Notes under the pieces: generated by a model
Told to the model about the DNA's origin: nothing
Databases searched by the model: none
Seen by the model: the letters and a program-made list of their open reading frames with translations, nothing else
Shown: in pieces, positions 12,701 to 24,029 of the stretch
How positions within the stretch are numbered: the first letter of the stretch is position 1
Layout of the letters: each line of letters begins with the position of its first letter
Position numbers and translations under genes: made by a program
Assembly: GCA_001643675.2 (NCBI GenBank)
Contig: LSRY02000005.1
Location: forward strand, 1,838,001 to 1,902,000
DNA length: 64,000 nucleotides
Source of the DNA: Monocercomonoides exilis
Taxonomy: Eukaryota > Preaxostyla > Oxymonadida > Polymastigidae
Direction: 5' to 3'

Positions 12701-15008
12701 AAGTACACATTCCGTATGTCATCCATCTGGCTGCGCGTGCTGGTGTACGCTCGTCGATGCTGTATCCGGAGCTATTCAGGTCAGAAAATGTGCTGGCGAC
12801 ACGAAATATATTTGAGCTGGCGGTGGGAAAGGTGAGCAACGGGAAGAGAGGAGAAGGGTGGTGCACGCAGAGCATTGTGTATGCCTCTTCGAGTTCTGTC
12901 TACGGAAAGATGAAAGACGGACTTTGCGCTGAGCATCTATGTGTGGGACCACCTGAATGCATATACGCAGATACAAAAGTATGAAGAGACGTGAAAAGTG
13001 AGAAAGTTGAATGCTTTTTTTTTTTAATTTGTGATTATAAATTAACTTGAGCGTATTGTTGAATCTGTTTTTTTATTTTTCTTTTCATTTTTCATTTTTC
13101 ATTTTTAATACTTTGCATTATTCCTAACTTGTTTCACAAAAGGTTGAAAACGAAAGGCAAGCCGCTGAATATATGTCCAAATTGACCCACACCCCCATGA
13201 TATCAACAACAGCACCTCCTTCTCCTCCCGTGTCCACATACATTCCATCTTCAGTGCTTGCACACTCGCCCATTCCTCCTGTCTTCACGGGGCTCCGCTT
13301 TTTCACTGTCGATGGCGATATGCTGGGCAGCTCAGCCATCGGGCGTGTTGACATGGCAATTCCCTGCTTCACACGCATGCTGCATTCAGAAGGGAAGGAG
13401 AAAGTGACGATGTATGGGGACGGGTCGTTCAGAAGGGATTATACGAATGTGAGGGACATTGTCGATGGAATATGCCTCAGCCTGGACAGGGCAGATAGGT
13501 TGAGAGAGCAGATGAAGAAAGAGAAAGAATTGGCGCTGTCCAAAGAAAAAGGCGGGGAAGCGAGTTCAACTTCGGCTTCGGCTTTGTCAGGCTCTTCGTC
13601 AATTACAGTGGAAGAGCTGCTGAGAGTGTTCAATTTGGGAGAGGACCATTCGACTTCTGTGAGGCAGCTTATTGTTCAATTAGCGAAGGAAATGGGGATG
13701 TTCAGCAAGGAGACGTTTGCAGCTATTAAAGAGAAGGTGAAGCACGAAGTGACTGAAGAAGAGTTTGCATTCATTTTTCTGCTTGATTGTTGTTCATAAG
13801 AATATTTGATATTTGGTAAATGAACTTGCATATTTTCACATACAAATATTGTCAAATATTTTATTTCTTTTTTTTTTTTATTTTTTCCTTTATATTTTTT
13901 ATTTTTTCTGGGAAAATGAATGCATCTTATTTTTTTCATTTTTTGAAATGTATATCTGATTTTTTTCTTTTTTTCTTTTTTTTTTTTAAGTTTGCTCCAA
14001 TATCTTCTCGAGCGCGAATATGTTGCTTCAGTGAAACCGCCTCCAGGTGACATTCCCATCTGCATCACATCCCTCGAGCGATCCCGTTCAGAACTGCTTT
14101 ATTCTCCTAAGTTTTCTGTGGAGGAGAATTTGCATGCATGTATTCACGATTCGGTCAATGAGAGGGTCTTTGAGAGTTCGATATTTGCGCACAGACAAGC
14201 AAGTTGCAATGTGAAAGGAAAAGGAAGCGAATCTCAATGCGTTAAAAATTGCTCTTGTTCTGCTGGAGAATCTACAGAGTTGTCTAAACAGCCATCTAAT
14301 TGCACCCCCTTGAATTGTTTGTTGATAACGCTTGCATCTCAAAAATCCGTCTTTTCTTCGCACCTTCTGAACCAAATAAATCTCTTCTTGTCGCTTCCTC
14401 TTCCGCAACAGACGACGCTCCTTTCTCCTTTCCTCCTCCGCTTTGGTCTGAACACGCACCAGACGAAACCTTCGCAAAACGAGCCGACGTTCCTGCCAAT
14501 TCCAGAACTGACAGCGATTGAAGAGCACACATTGCTTGGATGGGACGGAAAGCACGTGGAGGTTCTGGGAGAAGGTGGAAGTGAGGAGGAGAAAGCTGAA
14601 GATGGCCAGCTGAGCTATTCAAAGCTGCTGCAGAAGATTGGAAAGGGCAAAGCAAGAGGGTCTTATGGAGGGGCAGGGTTGTTTTATTTGAATCCTTTGT
14701 TTGTTCCTGGAGAAGAAAAAGAAGGAGAAAAGAAGAAAGGAGCATCTCAATCGGAGATTGATTATTTGTCTTCAAGAACGAATGAAGGTGCCAACACAGA
14801 AAAAAGTGCAAGTCTGTTTTTGGACAAAGCACATCTTTTCACTCTTGGAGACTTTGTGCTTTTGGCGTGTGTGTTTGAGCAACTGTGGGTTGAATGCAAT
14901 GCCATTGAAGGCAACGTTGCTGGGGAAACAAAGCAGGCGCTTCTCGAGATGGTGGTTGAAGCCTTTAGCAGAATGCTTCTGCTTATTTATCAGGTTGCTA
15001 ATAAATAA
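9799..15008 (+). CDS. UDP-glucuronate 4-epimerase-like extended SDR with a long N-terminal extension
   Basis: Six exons fit in phase: 9799-9932, 10004-10247, 10532-10876, 10972-12978, 13143-13762 and 13991-15008 (4,368 bases, 1,455 residues). Residues from about 680 form an extended short-chain dehydrogenase. GAAGFIG (685-691) binds NAD. DSLNDFY, HLAARAGVRSSM and SSSSVYG follow in the order seen in UDP-glucuronate/UDP-galactose 4-epimerases. The catalytic YxxxK is YADTK (906-910) and ends exactly at an exon boundary. GLRFFTV, a GRVDMA motif, RRDYTNVRDIVDG and a PPPGDIP motif complete the domain. The family normally has about 320-350 residues. This domain is swollen by charged and Ser-rich inserts and follows about 680 residues I do not recognise, with Cys clusters (CGAQCRC, CSCESARDC, SSCCCSE). 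It probably interconverts UDP-GlcA and UDP-GalA or a related sugar nucleotide in the cytosol. Substrate is uncertain. The start is the first ATG before the 9933 splice site. Confidence 0.75.
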
Positions 15009-15731
15009 TGCTGCCAAAGGAAGGAACAAAAACTCGTACACTTATAAATTGAATATTTAAGATTTGAAATATCTATCTTTTAATTTTTACAATTAAAGTT
15101 TGAGAGCTTTGGTTCTGTTGATCTTTATTTTAATTGTCACCATTGGAACTTGGTTGATTTGACTGAGTCACGGTTTTCGCGACTCACCCAAATCAATTTT
15201 TGTCACATTTATCGAATTTCTCAATTTTTAATTGAATTTCATTCAATTTCTCTATGATCGAAACTGTGATTTTTATAATCACAACATGTGATTGAACAAT
15301 TTTTTGTTTTGTTAATATTTTTATTATTACAAGTTCATAAACGTTGAATTTACAATATATTATTGTTTAAAATACGTTTTTTTGATATTTGTTTGATTTT
15401 TTTGTTGTTTTCTTTGTTTGTTTCAGTTTTTTGAAAACGATTTATTTTCATTGCGATTCTGCAACGAACTTTTCCACTAAAATTGAAATGAAATTGTTTA
15501 TATGATATATTATTAACATTTTCATATCAAATTTTTTTTCTTTTTTCAATATTTTTATTTTTTGTTACAAAAAATCACGAAAAACAAATAAATAAAAACA
15601 TATTGAATTGAAATTATATGAAAATTATCTATTTCCAAAAGAATTAAATATTAAAAGCTTTCTGAACATCACAACCAGAATGAAAATGATCGGATGTGAC
15701 TGAATGGTGCGAAGTTTTTCATTCATGAATA
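15009..15731. other. AT-rich 3' flank and spacer
   Basis: No gene is visible. Two small palindromes occur: TGAGTC...GACTCA near 15163-15185, and a TGTGATT...AATCACA pair near 15268-15286. The latter resembles the ATAATCACA words inside the MITE just downstream and may be a remnant of a related element. Confidence 0.4.
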
Positions 15732-16185
15732 TACAGTCTAAACCGGATATAATCACATCGAATACAATCACATTCGTTTATAGTCACATTTTTCCATGCA
15801 CCGACATTTTTAGCTCATTTTTCATTCATTTTCCATCGAATATAATCACAGGGATGAAAATATATAATCACATTTTGTTTCATTATGGGTGGATTTTTCA
15901 TTGAAAAATTGACTTTTTGATCAGAAATCTCAATTTTTTGATTTTTCAAAATTATGTTAAAATAAGTCTGAATAACATAATAAAACAAAAATAATTGTTT
16001 TTTCTATTGAAAAATGTGTTTTTGAAAAGAATTTTCAAAAATAAAAAATTTGACCCAAAATTTGTTAATTTATTTATTAATTTTTATTATCTTCTGTGAA
16101 AAGCATCATCGTGTATAATCACAATCGGATATAGTCACAAAAAGTCGTGCAAAAACCGATGTGATTATATCCGGTTTTGACTGTA
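15732..16185. mobile_element. Pogo-like MITE with TA target duplication
   Basis: The element proper spans 15734-16183 (450 bases) between TA dinucleotides at 15732-15733 and 16184-16185. Its ends are inverted copies: CAGTCTAAACCGGATATAAT at the left, and at the right the complement of CAGTCAAAACCGGATATAAT. The match continues through CACATCG with one mismatch over about 27 bases. Subterminal regions repeat the word ATAATCACA and variants several times on both strands, as expected for transposase binding sites. The interior has no coding capacity. CAGT-type tips with a TA duplication are typical of pogo/Tigger elements of the Tc1/mariner superfamily. Confidence 0.85.
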
Positions 16186-16536
16186 GTTCCATTCTTAACT
16201 TTGAGTTGTTTTTCTTATTTTTCTAAATTTTCAATTTATTTTTTTGACATGTGAATGAAAATCTTATTATGAACATGTCGTAAAAAAAATGTTTGGAGCA
16301 AATCGTTGTTTTTTTTTTTTTTTTCAAATGAAAGAAAAATCTTTAGAGTCACATCCAATTAAACTCCATCTTAATGACACAAGATCGATCTTATTGGTTG
16401 CTGATTGATATTATGATACTTGACGTAGTCAAATCATTCAAATTCTGTTAGGATCTGTAATTTTTTGGTGACTAAAAAATAAATCTGGACATCAAATATT
16501 TGGATCTCCAGAGCTCTTTAAGAAAAAATAAATTAA

Positions 16537-17722
16537 AGGAAACCTTCAAAATGTTAATATGGGACAAAATATTTGGCTGCAGGCATTTTCATTGAAAAAT
16601 GATGCACTTTTGATAAACTTTTTGAGATCAAAAAACACAATAATAATAGGTCCATTTCAAACATTCGTGAAATGTTGGAAAACTTTCTGTTTTGATTTCA
16701 ATGATGTTTGTTTAAGGATATGAAAATCAAATCTGTTTTGAAATCTTATCAAGTTAAAAAATGTTATAAGTGAAACAATTTTTTCATGTTTTGTGCACAA
16801 AAAACTTGAAAGTCCATATTTTCCCCCATATGTGCTATTCCGGAATGAATATATATATATATATATATATTGTTTTTAATTTCAGTGAAAAGATCTGGCA
16901 TTTTTTGTTTTATTTTTGCGATCAAATACTTGCTCATATTTTCACGAACTTTTTGTTATGAATGTTCTGAATGTTGTTATTGTTATAAGACTTCACTATT
17001 ATATGTTTTTGGATATTTTTTGATATTAATCACTTCATTTTTATATGACTTTTTCCATTTCACAAAATTTCGATAAAGTTAAAAAAAATTGTGAAATTAG
17101 AGTTACCATGTTTTTATTCATTGAAAAATATTAAAAAAACTGATAGTTATGTGTGTAATTCTTTTTGAAAAGTCGCAAACGTTGAATTTTCAAATAGAAT
17201 TTTTTTTCATGTTTAGCTCAAATTTCTGTTTCCACTCACGAATCTTCTCAAGAATGTGTGAAATAGCATTGTTCGGAAATAGATTCCATATTAGTATAGT
17301 TTGGTTGATGTCAACAAAAATGTGAGCTAAACATGAAAAAAAAATTCTATTTGAAAATTCAACGTTTGCGACTTTTCAAAAAGAATTACACACATAACTA
17401 TCAGTTTTTTTAATATTTTTCAATGAATAAAAACATGGTAACTCTAATTTCACAATTTTTTTTAACTTTATCGAAATTTTGTGAAATGGAAAAAGTCATA
17501 TAAAAATGAAGTGATTAATATAAAAAAATATCCAAAAACATATAATAGTGAAGTCTTATAACAATAACAATACTCATAACATTCATAACAAAAAGCTCGT
17601 TGAAATATGAGCAAGTCTTTGATCGCAAAAATAAAACAAAAAAACTCCAGATCTCTTCACAAAAATTTAAAAATCAAAAATATTTTCTGGAATAGCACAC
17701 ATTAACATTTTGAAGGTTTCCT
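16537..17722. repeat. Large foldback (inverted-repeat) element
   Basis: Two long inverted arms face each other across a spacer of about 75 bases. The left arm runs 16537-17232 and the right arm 17309-17722. Outer tips are AGGAAACCTTCAAAATG and its complement. Once a 269-base insertion is removed from the left arm, the two arms are about 415-425 bases long and agree closely except for small indels. One such indel is an (AT)n run at about 16849-16870, present only in the left arm. I see no clear target duplication and no coding capacity. RNA from either strand would form a long hairpin. It could be a foldback transposon or a head-to-head duplication. Confidence 0.85.
16558..16830. mobile_element. 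MITE nested in the left arm of the foldback element
   Basis: The element spans 16560-16828 (269 bases) with TA at 16558-16559 and 16829-16830. Its tips are TGGGACAAAATAT and, on the other strand, TGGGGGAAAATAT. The right arm of the foldback carries the corresponding empty site (near 17696-17706, GTTAATGTGTGC on the complementary strand), which shows insertion after the inverted repeat formed. It has no coding capacity. TIR, size and TA duplication suggest a Tc1/mariner-type non-autonomous element. Confidence 0.75.
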
Positions 17723-18736
17723 GTTATTTCATTTCTAACAGAAGAGGGAAAGATCTCACATATTGTGTTACGATTTTAACTGTGAATTATTATCAATATT
17801 TCACCAAATTTATCACGCCAGAATTTTTTCATTCGAAGAGTGATGTTTTTCGTGAAAAAAATTTGAGATTTTTATCGAAAAATCCTTTCAGAACTATATT
17901 TTTAAATCTTCACACTCAATAGGTGGAACAGATTTATTAAAAAATTATTTGTTAATTACGAAAAGAAAATTAAAAAGATGATGAAAAATCTTCAGGTTCT
18001 GTTTGTAGCAACTATTTTTTAGAGGATTTTATGAATTTAGTTAAATATTGAAGAAAATACAAGAGAAAGAAAAAAAATTTTATGTTTTCATAAATATTTG
18101 AAAATTCTGATTTTTTTTTTTTTGGTAATGAAACTGAAATTCACAACCAATTTGTAAATTGTTGAAACTTAATTACACATTTGTTAATAGAATTTTCAAC
18201 AATGAAGTATATTTTAGAAATAATTCTAGATGATTTCTATGAAAACTTTCGTAACCAATAAGTTATACTTCACACAGAAGTGCTCCTGTGAGCCAGAAAT
18301 TTAAGTTCCCGATAAAAAAAGGGGGAATGATAAATTACTGACCCTATAATGAAAAGTATTCCTTTTATTGGATTGTGTAAAAAAAAAAAAAAAGAAAAGA
18401 AAAGAAAAAGAAAGAATCAAGTTATGCCTGTATGACCTGATATTTTTTTTTTTAAATTTGTAAATAACGAATTGACACTCGGATTATCATATCTGCCTCT
18501 GGCAGAAATTGAATACTTTCATGGTATTCATCCACAAAAAAATTGAAATGAAACAAACAAGTCACAAATAAATAATTTCTCAGTTCAATCCTTCAATAGC
18601 AAAATCGCAGTGTACCAATGAACATGATCTCAAAGCATCTTATTTATTTATTCAATTATATCAAGTGGTATCGACCAATCTTCTATTTTCTGTTGAAATA
18701 AATCATACTCTATTTGAAAATCTCTTTATTTCTATT
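17723..18736. other. AT-rich spacer
   Basis: No gene is visible. The stretch holds A-rich tracts, including an A15 run followed by AAAAG repeats at 18379-18416. It ends at the 3' end of the minus-strand gene at 18737. Confidence 0.4.
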
Positions 18737-19685
18737 TCATTCAAATCCCTTTTTAAAATCAATTTGATCTGTTTCACCTTTCCCGTCTTTTCCATCTCCT
18801 TCTTCCTGACTTTTCACTCTGACCACTTTCAAATACTGCTCTAAAAAGTCCTGATAAGGCTTTTCTAGAATTTCCATAGCAACAACGTACTTAATGAACG
18901 CTCTTATCACATCAGGCGAAACTTCAAGCATCGTCATTGCATATACAAGACGTTCTGCCACAAGCGTATTCCAAAATTTCTCCTTGTTTTCTTCGTTATA
19001 AGGAAGATCTCGGCTGTGAATAATTAATGGAATAGACGGATCCTCGAAATCAGCAGCAAGGGCCAATGGATCTCGTGACATTTGAGCCAATCTGGTTTTA
19101 CTTTCAGCGCTTCGAGCTTCGAGTGTTTTGAGTTGATAAAAAGCATCCATCCAAAGGCGATCGTCGGACCAAACGGAATGCTCTCTAACTAGATGCTAAT
19201 TAATTCATTCCGTTTTCATTATACTATTAAAAAATATTATATTAAAGTGAACAAACATTTAAACAATACATTGCATATTCTGGCCCATTTGATCTATCTG
19301 TATCAGTGTCAATTGTAGATTCAAGAATAGCAGCTCTATGAATAAAATATATGATATTGAACATTTTTTGAAATAAAATAATTTTAATCACAAACGCAAC
19401 AGAAAATGTGCTTTGACGTTTTGTTTCATCAAGCACAAAAGAAATAAATGATGCAAGTTGTACATATGCCAACGTATCTGACCGTGCTTTACTTGTTATT
19501 AATTTTCTGGAGCAAGCTCTGAAATGATAGGCAAAAAATTGTTGAGATTCAGAACTTTTCAAAAGCATCCGAAGTTTTGAGTCATTGTAATCCGTAAGGG
19601 GCAGAGCATCTGTAAGTCGTATTACGCACTTTCTTATAAAAGCAGATGCAACATCCAAAGGAGTCGGAAGAAGAAGAAGCGTCAT
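18737..19685 (-). CDS. Conserved helical protein resembling a KIAA0513/MADD/SBF-type domain
   Basis: Three exons on the minus strand fit in phase: 19685-19396, 19335-19257 and 19195-18737 (828 bases, 275 residues). Both introns begin GTTTGT. The start is the ATG at 19685. The segment HLVREHSVWSDDRLWMDAFY, created by joining exons 2 and 3, resembles the REH-W-...FW..AF signature of the region shared by MADD, SBF1/2 and KIAA0513. A later helix, WNTLVAERLVYAMTML, sits where that family has a leucine-rich helix. The C-terminus is charged and probably disordered. Family members work around Rab GTPase exchange and membrane traffic, but resemblance was judged by eye, so the function is tentative. 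It is divergent from DENR with 39 bases between start codons. Confidence 0.5.
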
Positions 19686-19724
19686 GTTGACTATACTTAT
19701 TATGGGTATACCCACAAGAAAAGA
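19686..19724. promoter_or_regulatory. 39-base divergent promoter with a 12-base palindrome
   Basis: Only 39 bases separate the start codon of the minus-strand gene (19685) from that of DENR (19725). Near the centre, 19703-19714 is the perfect palindrome TGGGTATACCCA. Both 5' untranslated regions must be very short or overlap the opposite gene. Calling the palindrome a promoter element is inference. Confidence 0.5.
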
Positions 19725-21045
19725 ATGTCGAGAACAGTCGTTGATATTTCAGACGATGAAGAAGATGTCGGAGCAGAAAAGAGGGCAAAAATGGCTGCTC
19801 TTATGGCTATGATGAGTCAGGGCGATGATGAAGGAGAAAAGAAAAAACCATCAAAAAAGAATAAGAAAAAGGCAGGCGGAAAAAAGGAGGAAGGCGATGC
19901 ATCTGCAGATACCGAAGCAACCAAAGCCGCAACATTCGAGGAAATTGAATATTGCCCTGGTTTGTTCTTTTTTGTAAATTTGAAGTTGATTATTTATATT
20001 TTTAAAATAACTATTAGTTTGTGGCTATCCACCTGAATATTGCGAATTTTCTCCAAAATTCGAACAATGCAAAGAGTGGCTTAAGGACCATCATCCAGAA
20101 CTTTATCCAGAAATATTTGGTTCAGCTTCTTCTTCTTCAACCCCATCATCCAATTCATCAAGTACATCCCCAGCGAACGATGAAAAGGCTTCGTCATCAA
20201 AAACTCCAAGTTCTTCAACATCTGAAGGAAAACATGATGAAGGTGAAGAAAAGGAGGATGAAAAGAAAGAAGACGATCCAAAACCAGCTCCAAAAGCAAC
20301 TGGGAAAAAGGCAAGGAAAGAAGCAGTTTGTATTTATGAAAAATTATTAAAAGTTGCTTAATTTTAAAAAACATTTTTTGTGAAATTCTTTCCCTTTTAT
20401 TATTATTATTGTTGTTGTTGCTGTTAATTGATGTTGAAATACAAATGATATTTTTTTTACAAAGATCGCACCTAAAGTTAAGCTAAGTGTTGTGAACAGA
20501 ACAAAAAGGAAGCATTTAACTCAAGTGAGCGGATTAGAAGGATTTGGAGTGAAATTATCAGAAGCAGCAAAGCAGATGGGCAAGCGTTTCAGTTGTTCAT
20601 GCGCAGTGGTGAAGCAAGAAGGAACTGGAAATGAGATGCTTGTGATGCAAGGAGATTTTGTCATTGACTTACAAGATTATTTGAAGGAAAAATACGGGGT
20701 TTGTTTTTTTATTGCTGTTGTTGTCATAATTATTCGTATTATTTTATTGTTCCAATTGAATTTTTCTAACTTTTTTGTGAAAACAACAACATTACTTCAT
20801 TAATTTCCTTGTTCTGGATTGACTTCAAATAACAGTTGAAGGATTCAGATATAACAATGTAATTTTCCTACTTCCAGCATGTCACCAAAATCAAGCACGT
20901 AAAGCCTTCTGACAAAGTAACAAGAATGCGAAAAGTGATTTTAGTTTTTGTAAATCAAAATTCACTTCTGTTGATCATTTCGTCAAAACATTACAAAATT
21001 TATAAACTCAAATCATTAATGATAAATGCATTATTTTTTTTTTAA
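19725..21045 (+). CDS. DENR: Density-regulated protein (translation reinitiation/recycling factor)
   Basis: Four exons: 19725-19959, 20018-20325, 20465-20698 and 20878-21045. Three introns all begin GTTTGT. The spliced protein has about 314 residues. Joining exons 1 and 2 gives EYCPVCGYPPEYCEF, the Cys-rich zinc-site signature of DENR/Tma22. A Ser/Lys/Glu-rich linker follows. Exon 3 is a SUI1-type domain with RTKRKHLTQVSGLEGFGVKL and a MLVMQGDFVIDLQDYLKEKY end. The N-terminus is acidic, then lysine-rich. DENR pairs with MCT-1, binds the 40S subunit, and promotes tRNA release and reinitiation in the cytosol. Human DENR has about 198 residues; the extra length is the linker and tail. The last exon (after HVTKIKHVKPSDKV) ends in a hydrophobic stretch not typical of the family, so the true 3' end may involve another intron. 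Confidence 0.9.
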
Positions 21046-21089
21046 AAAAAAAATGAAATAATTATCGTTGGATTTCCAAGCAACATGCT

Positions 21090-21485
21090 TCATTCAGTTT
21101 TCTTTTTCTTTTTCGAATCGATCCAACATCGTATCCTTTCTTTCAGTGGCCGTCTCTCAGCGAATTTAGCATTCGGGTCGGTTGTCTGAAGCGCCCCGAG
21201 GAAAGCTCCGAAGAGGAGAGAAAGAATGCAGCTCACAATGATCGGCACGTTGTAGTACATTGGCTGATCACACGGCATGTTGAACACCAGCAATGCATCA
21301 TCGACAATGCGGAAGAGCTTTTGTGGCTGAAGTGAATCTGAATGTTCAGTGCTTGTGCTGTCGAGTGAAGTGGAATGAAATCTGTCAAGTGCTTCTCGAA
21401 TTGACTCCGTCTGCATGTCTGTTGAAATAGTTGTGAAGATGAAAGTTTAAATTGCATTTTTAAAAAGAATAAAAATGCATTGAAA

Positions 21486-21517
<32 letters not shown>

Positions 21518-24029
21518 AAATAGAAACAACAAATATATTCAAAAAATCATTGTCTAACCATTCTGCAACTGAAGCAGCTTCGAGTAATATGAGCCGTCGT
21601 CTGCCAGCCATATTTCTCCGCGCGGAACATCAACGCCTCGATACGGGTCATACGGCAGGTCTTTGCATTTGATGCCGCCTTTGCGAAAGGGAACAGAAAA
21701 AAGCAGCGTTGAAGAAGGAGGAAGTGCCACGTGGAGCTTCAAAGGAAGAGGCTTCTGTGGAAACGCAGTTGTGTTTGGGGGATGGGAATGAATTGTGCTT
21801 GAAGGAAGTGACTCATCGAGGGAGAAAGGAAGAGCCGAAACAGGGGCAGAGGCTGAAGTGGAGGAATGATGCGATGCGGATGAAGAAGAAGAAGGAGAAG
21901 GAGGAGGAGGAGAAGAAGAAGAAGACGGTTGCTGTGTAGCTGAATGCAAATGATGCAATTTTTGGGTGTGACGTGTGTGTGCAAGCTTCAGAAGAGATTG
22001 GTTCTGCTTGTTTGTTTTTGTGCGGAAGAAAGAAAGATCTTTCTCGTCTGGCTGGCCATAGGCTACACGAATGTCTGTAAATAACAGTGAGAAATAAATA
22101 ATTCAAAAAAGAAAGAAAGAAAGAAAGAAAGAAAATCATTAAAAAATGATTCTGAACAACAAAATTTCACACATTCATCGCAGTTCACCTGCGTTCCGTG
22201 AGTCCAGTTGACCTGCAGCGTTTGCCTCAGTCTGTTTGGAGAAGAAGAGTTGTGTTTGATAAGAACGCATTCGCTTCTGTGCAGAAACAAGTCCATAAAC
22301 TTTGGATATTCAGCCACATACACAAAATGAAGTGCTTCGTCTTCATTTTCAGCAGTTTCATTGCGAAAAGAGCTTATCGAATTGGAAAAGACATAATTTC
22401 CACTTGTCTTTTGTGATGTATGTTTGGATTCATAACTTGAAGATCTGTCCTCTTTCATCCCTTTCAAAGAATTTTGCTTGAAGTGTTCTTGAATGAAGTG
22501 AGCTTTCGTGTTTGTGAATGAATGGACAACTTGCATTTCCTGCCCCGTCGGCTTTCCTGTCAGAAAACGGCGTGCAACCAGCGGAAGAGACGGAGACTGC
22601 AAGTGGAGCGGCACCTGGCTTTCTGTTGGGAGGTCACGGAGGCTGATGAAATGAGTGTTATTCGAAAAAAATGGATGATCCTGCTGAGAGGCTGATGATG
22701 TGTGCGTTGAATTCGCACCAACTGGTATGTCAATAAGTGAATACAATAGCTTTGCGCCAGAAGCTGTCTTGTCTTTGTTTTCTGAATGATCGCCTTGACT
22801 TGCCTCAACAGGATGTATTAGAGAAAATGGATTGATTTCTGCCAAAGATGATATTCTTTCGCATTCCCCCGGTGTTTTGCACAAATGCTTCAAGCAGCTA
22901 ATAGTATTCTGATTTTCTGTTGCCGCTTTTCCTTCATTCTCTTTGTCATCATTGGAATAATTTCTAATCTTCTCTCTATTTTCCTCTTCCATTGCCTCAC
23001 TCTCTTGCCCATGTGCACAGCTCAGCAATGACAGATCAAGATAGACGTGCGTGTCAGTTGTAGAAAATGGATTGTGCAGCAAAGATGCATTGAATCTGAG
23101 TGATTCTTCTCCCACATCCACAACAGCCGTGAGCGTTTGAACAAAGTGAAGAATATGTTGCTGCTTTGATTGATCTCTTATCGGTCCATCTGAGTTATTT
23201 GTTGAATTTTTGTCTCCATTTGTGCGCAAATGCTGGTCCTTCCTCACAGAAAGATGATAATTCATTTCTAAGAATTGTGCAGAATTCAACTTTTTTACCG
23301 ATAAAAAGCTCAAAAATGTTTTGTGTAAATTATTCTCACGTAAAAGTGAACGCCCTGGTATAAATGAAAAAAAAGTCGCAAAATCATCAGTTGATATGAC
23401 TTCTCGTGGATTTTGAAAAATATGTGAATGCCCTTTTGTAAATCATAATATTAATATTGTCGAGTTAAATAAATAATCTTTTTAACCATAATGTGGTGAA
23501 TTAGACATGCAAAAGTGCTCCGTTTTTATTGTGTCAGAAAATAATGATGGAAAAGAAAATCCAAAAACTTGGCCAAGCAAGTTGTTCACTTTTGAAGTTT
23601 CGCAATACGTTCTAAATATCAAAAAATTGCATAATTGATAATTATATCAAAATACCTTTTCATAGGGAATGTAATTACTTGTTCAGCCCCAATGGGTGAA
23701 ATAGGATTTATAAGGCTTCCGAAATCTTTTTTCCATTTTCCTTTTGTGTGATGTTGAAGGAAAAAAGTTGACTTCGAACGTGCAAAATCAAATTTCAGCA
23801 TCCGCGAAAATATCCATGATTCTTGCACTTCAAAAAAATAAAATAAGTTAATGATTTAAAAGAAATATGATTGCGTACAAGAATGTATTGTGCTGTATTC
23901 AGTTTCCTGAACAATATGATAATGAACAATAACTTTTGAGGAAGATATTGGACGTATCAAAAATTCTTCTCCGAGGCTATCACTTGCATTTTCAAGTGAG
24001 AAAAGAATAACCATTAGGAAAATGTGCAT
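21090..24029 (-). CDS. PIGT: GPI transamidase subunit PIG-T (Gpi16)
   Basis: Six minus-strand exons fit in phase: 24029-23879, 23827-23656, 23611-23487, 23432-22173, 22074-21559 and 21418-21090 (2,553 bases, 850 residues). Starting at 24029 gives a clean signal peptide, MHIFLMVILFSLENAS; an upstream in-frame ATG at 24068 is less likely. EEFLIRPISSSKVIVHYHIV matches the family N-terminus. NNLLGQVFGFSFPSLFS, then QNPREVISTDDF, match the conserved central blocks. RRFLTGKPTGQEMQVVHSFT matches the (R)..(S/T)G.G...GE block. PYDPYRGVDVPRGEI and LLVFNMPCDQPMYYNV precede the single C-terminal transmembrane helix. PIG-T is a core luminal subunit of the ER complex that attaches GPI anchors. It is longer than usual (about 580 residues) through Asn/Ser-rich inserts. 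Introns hold (GAAA)n and (AAAT)n repeats. Confidence 0.88.
21480..21516. repeat. (AAAT)n microsatellite in a PIG-T intron
   Basis: About nine copies of AAAT/AATA lie within the last PIG-T intron (21419-21558). A second run, (GAAA)n at about 22107-22133, lies in the preceding intron. Confidence 0.85.
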
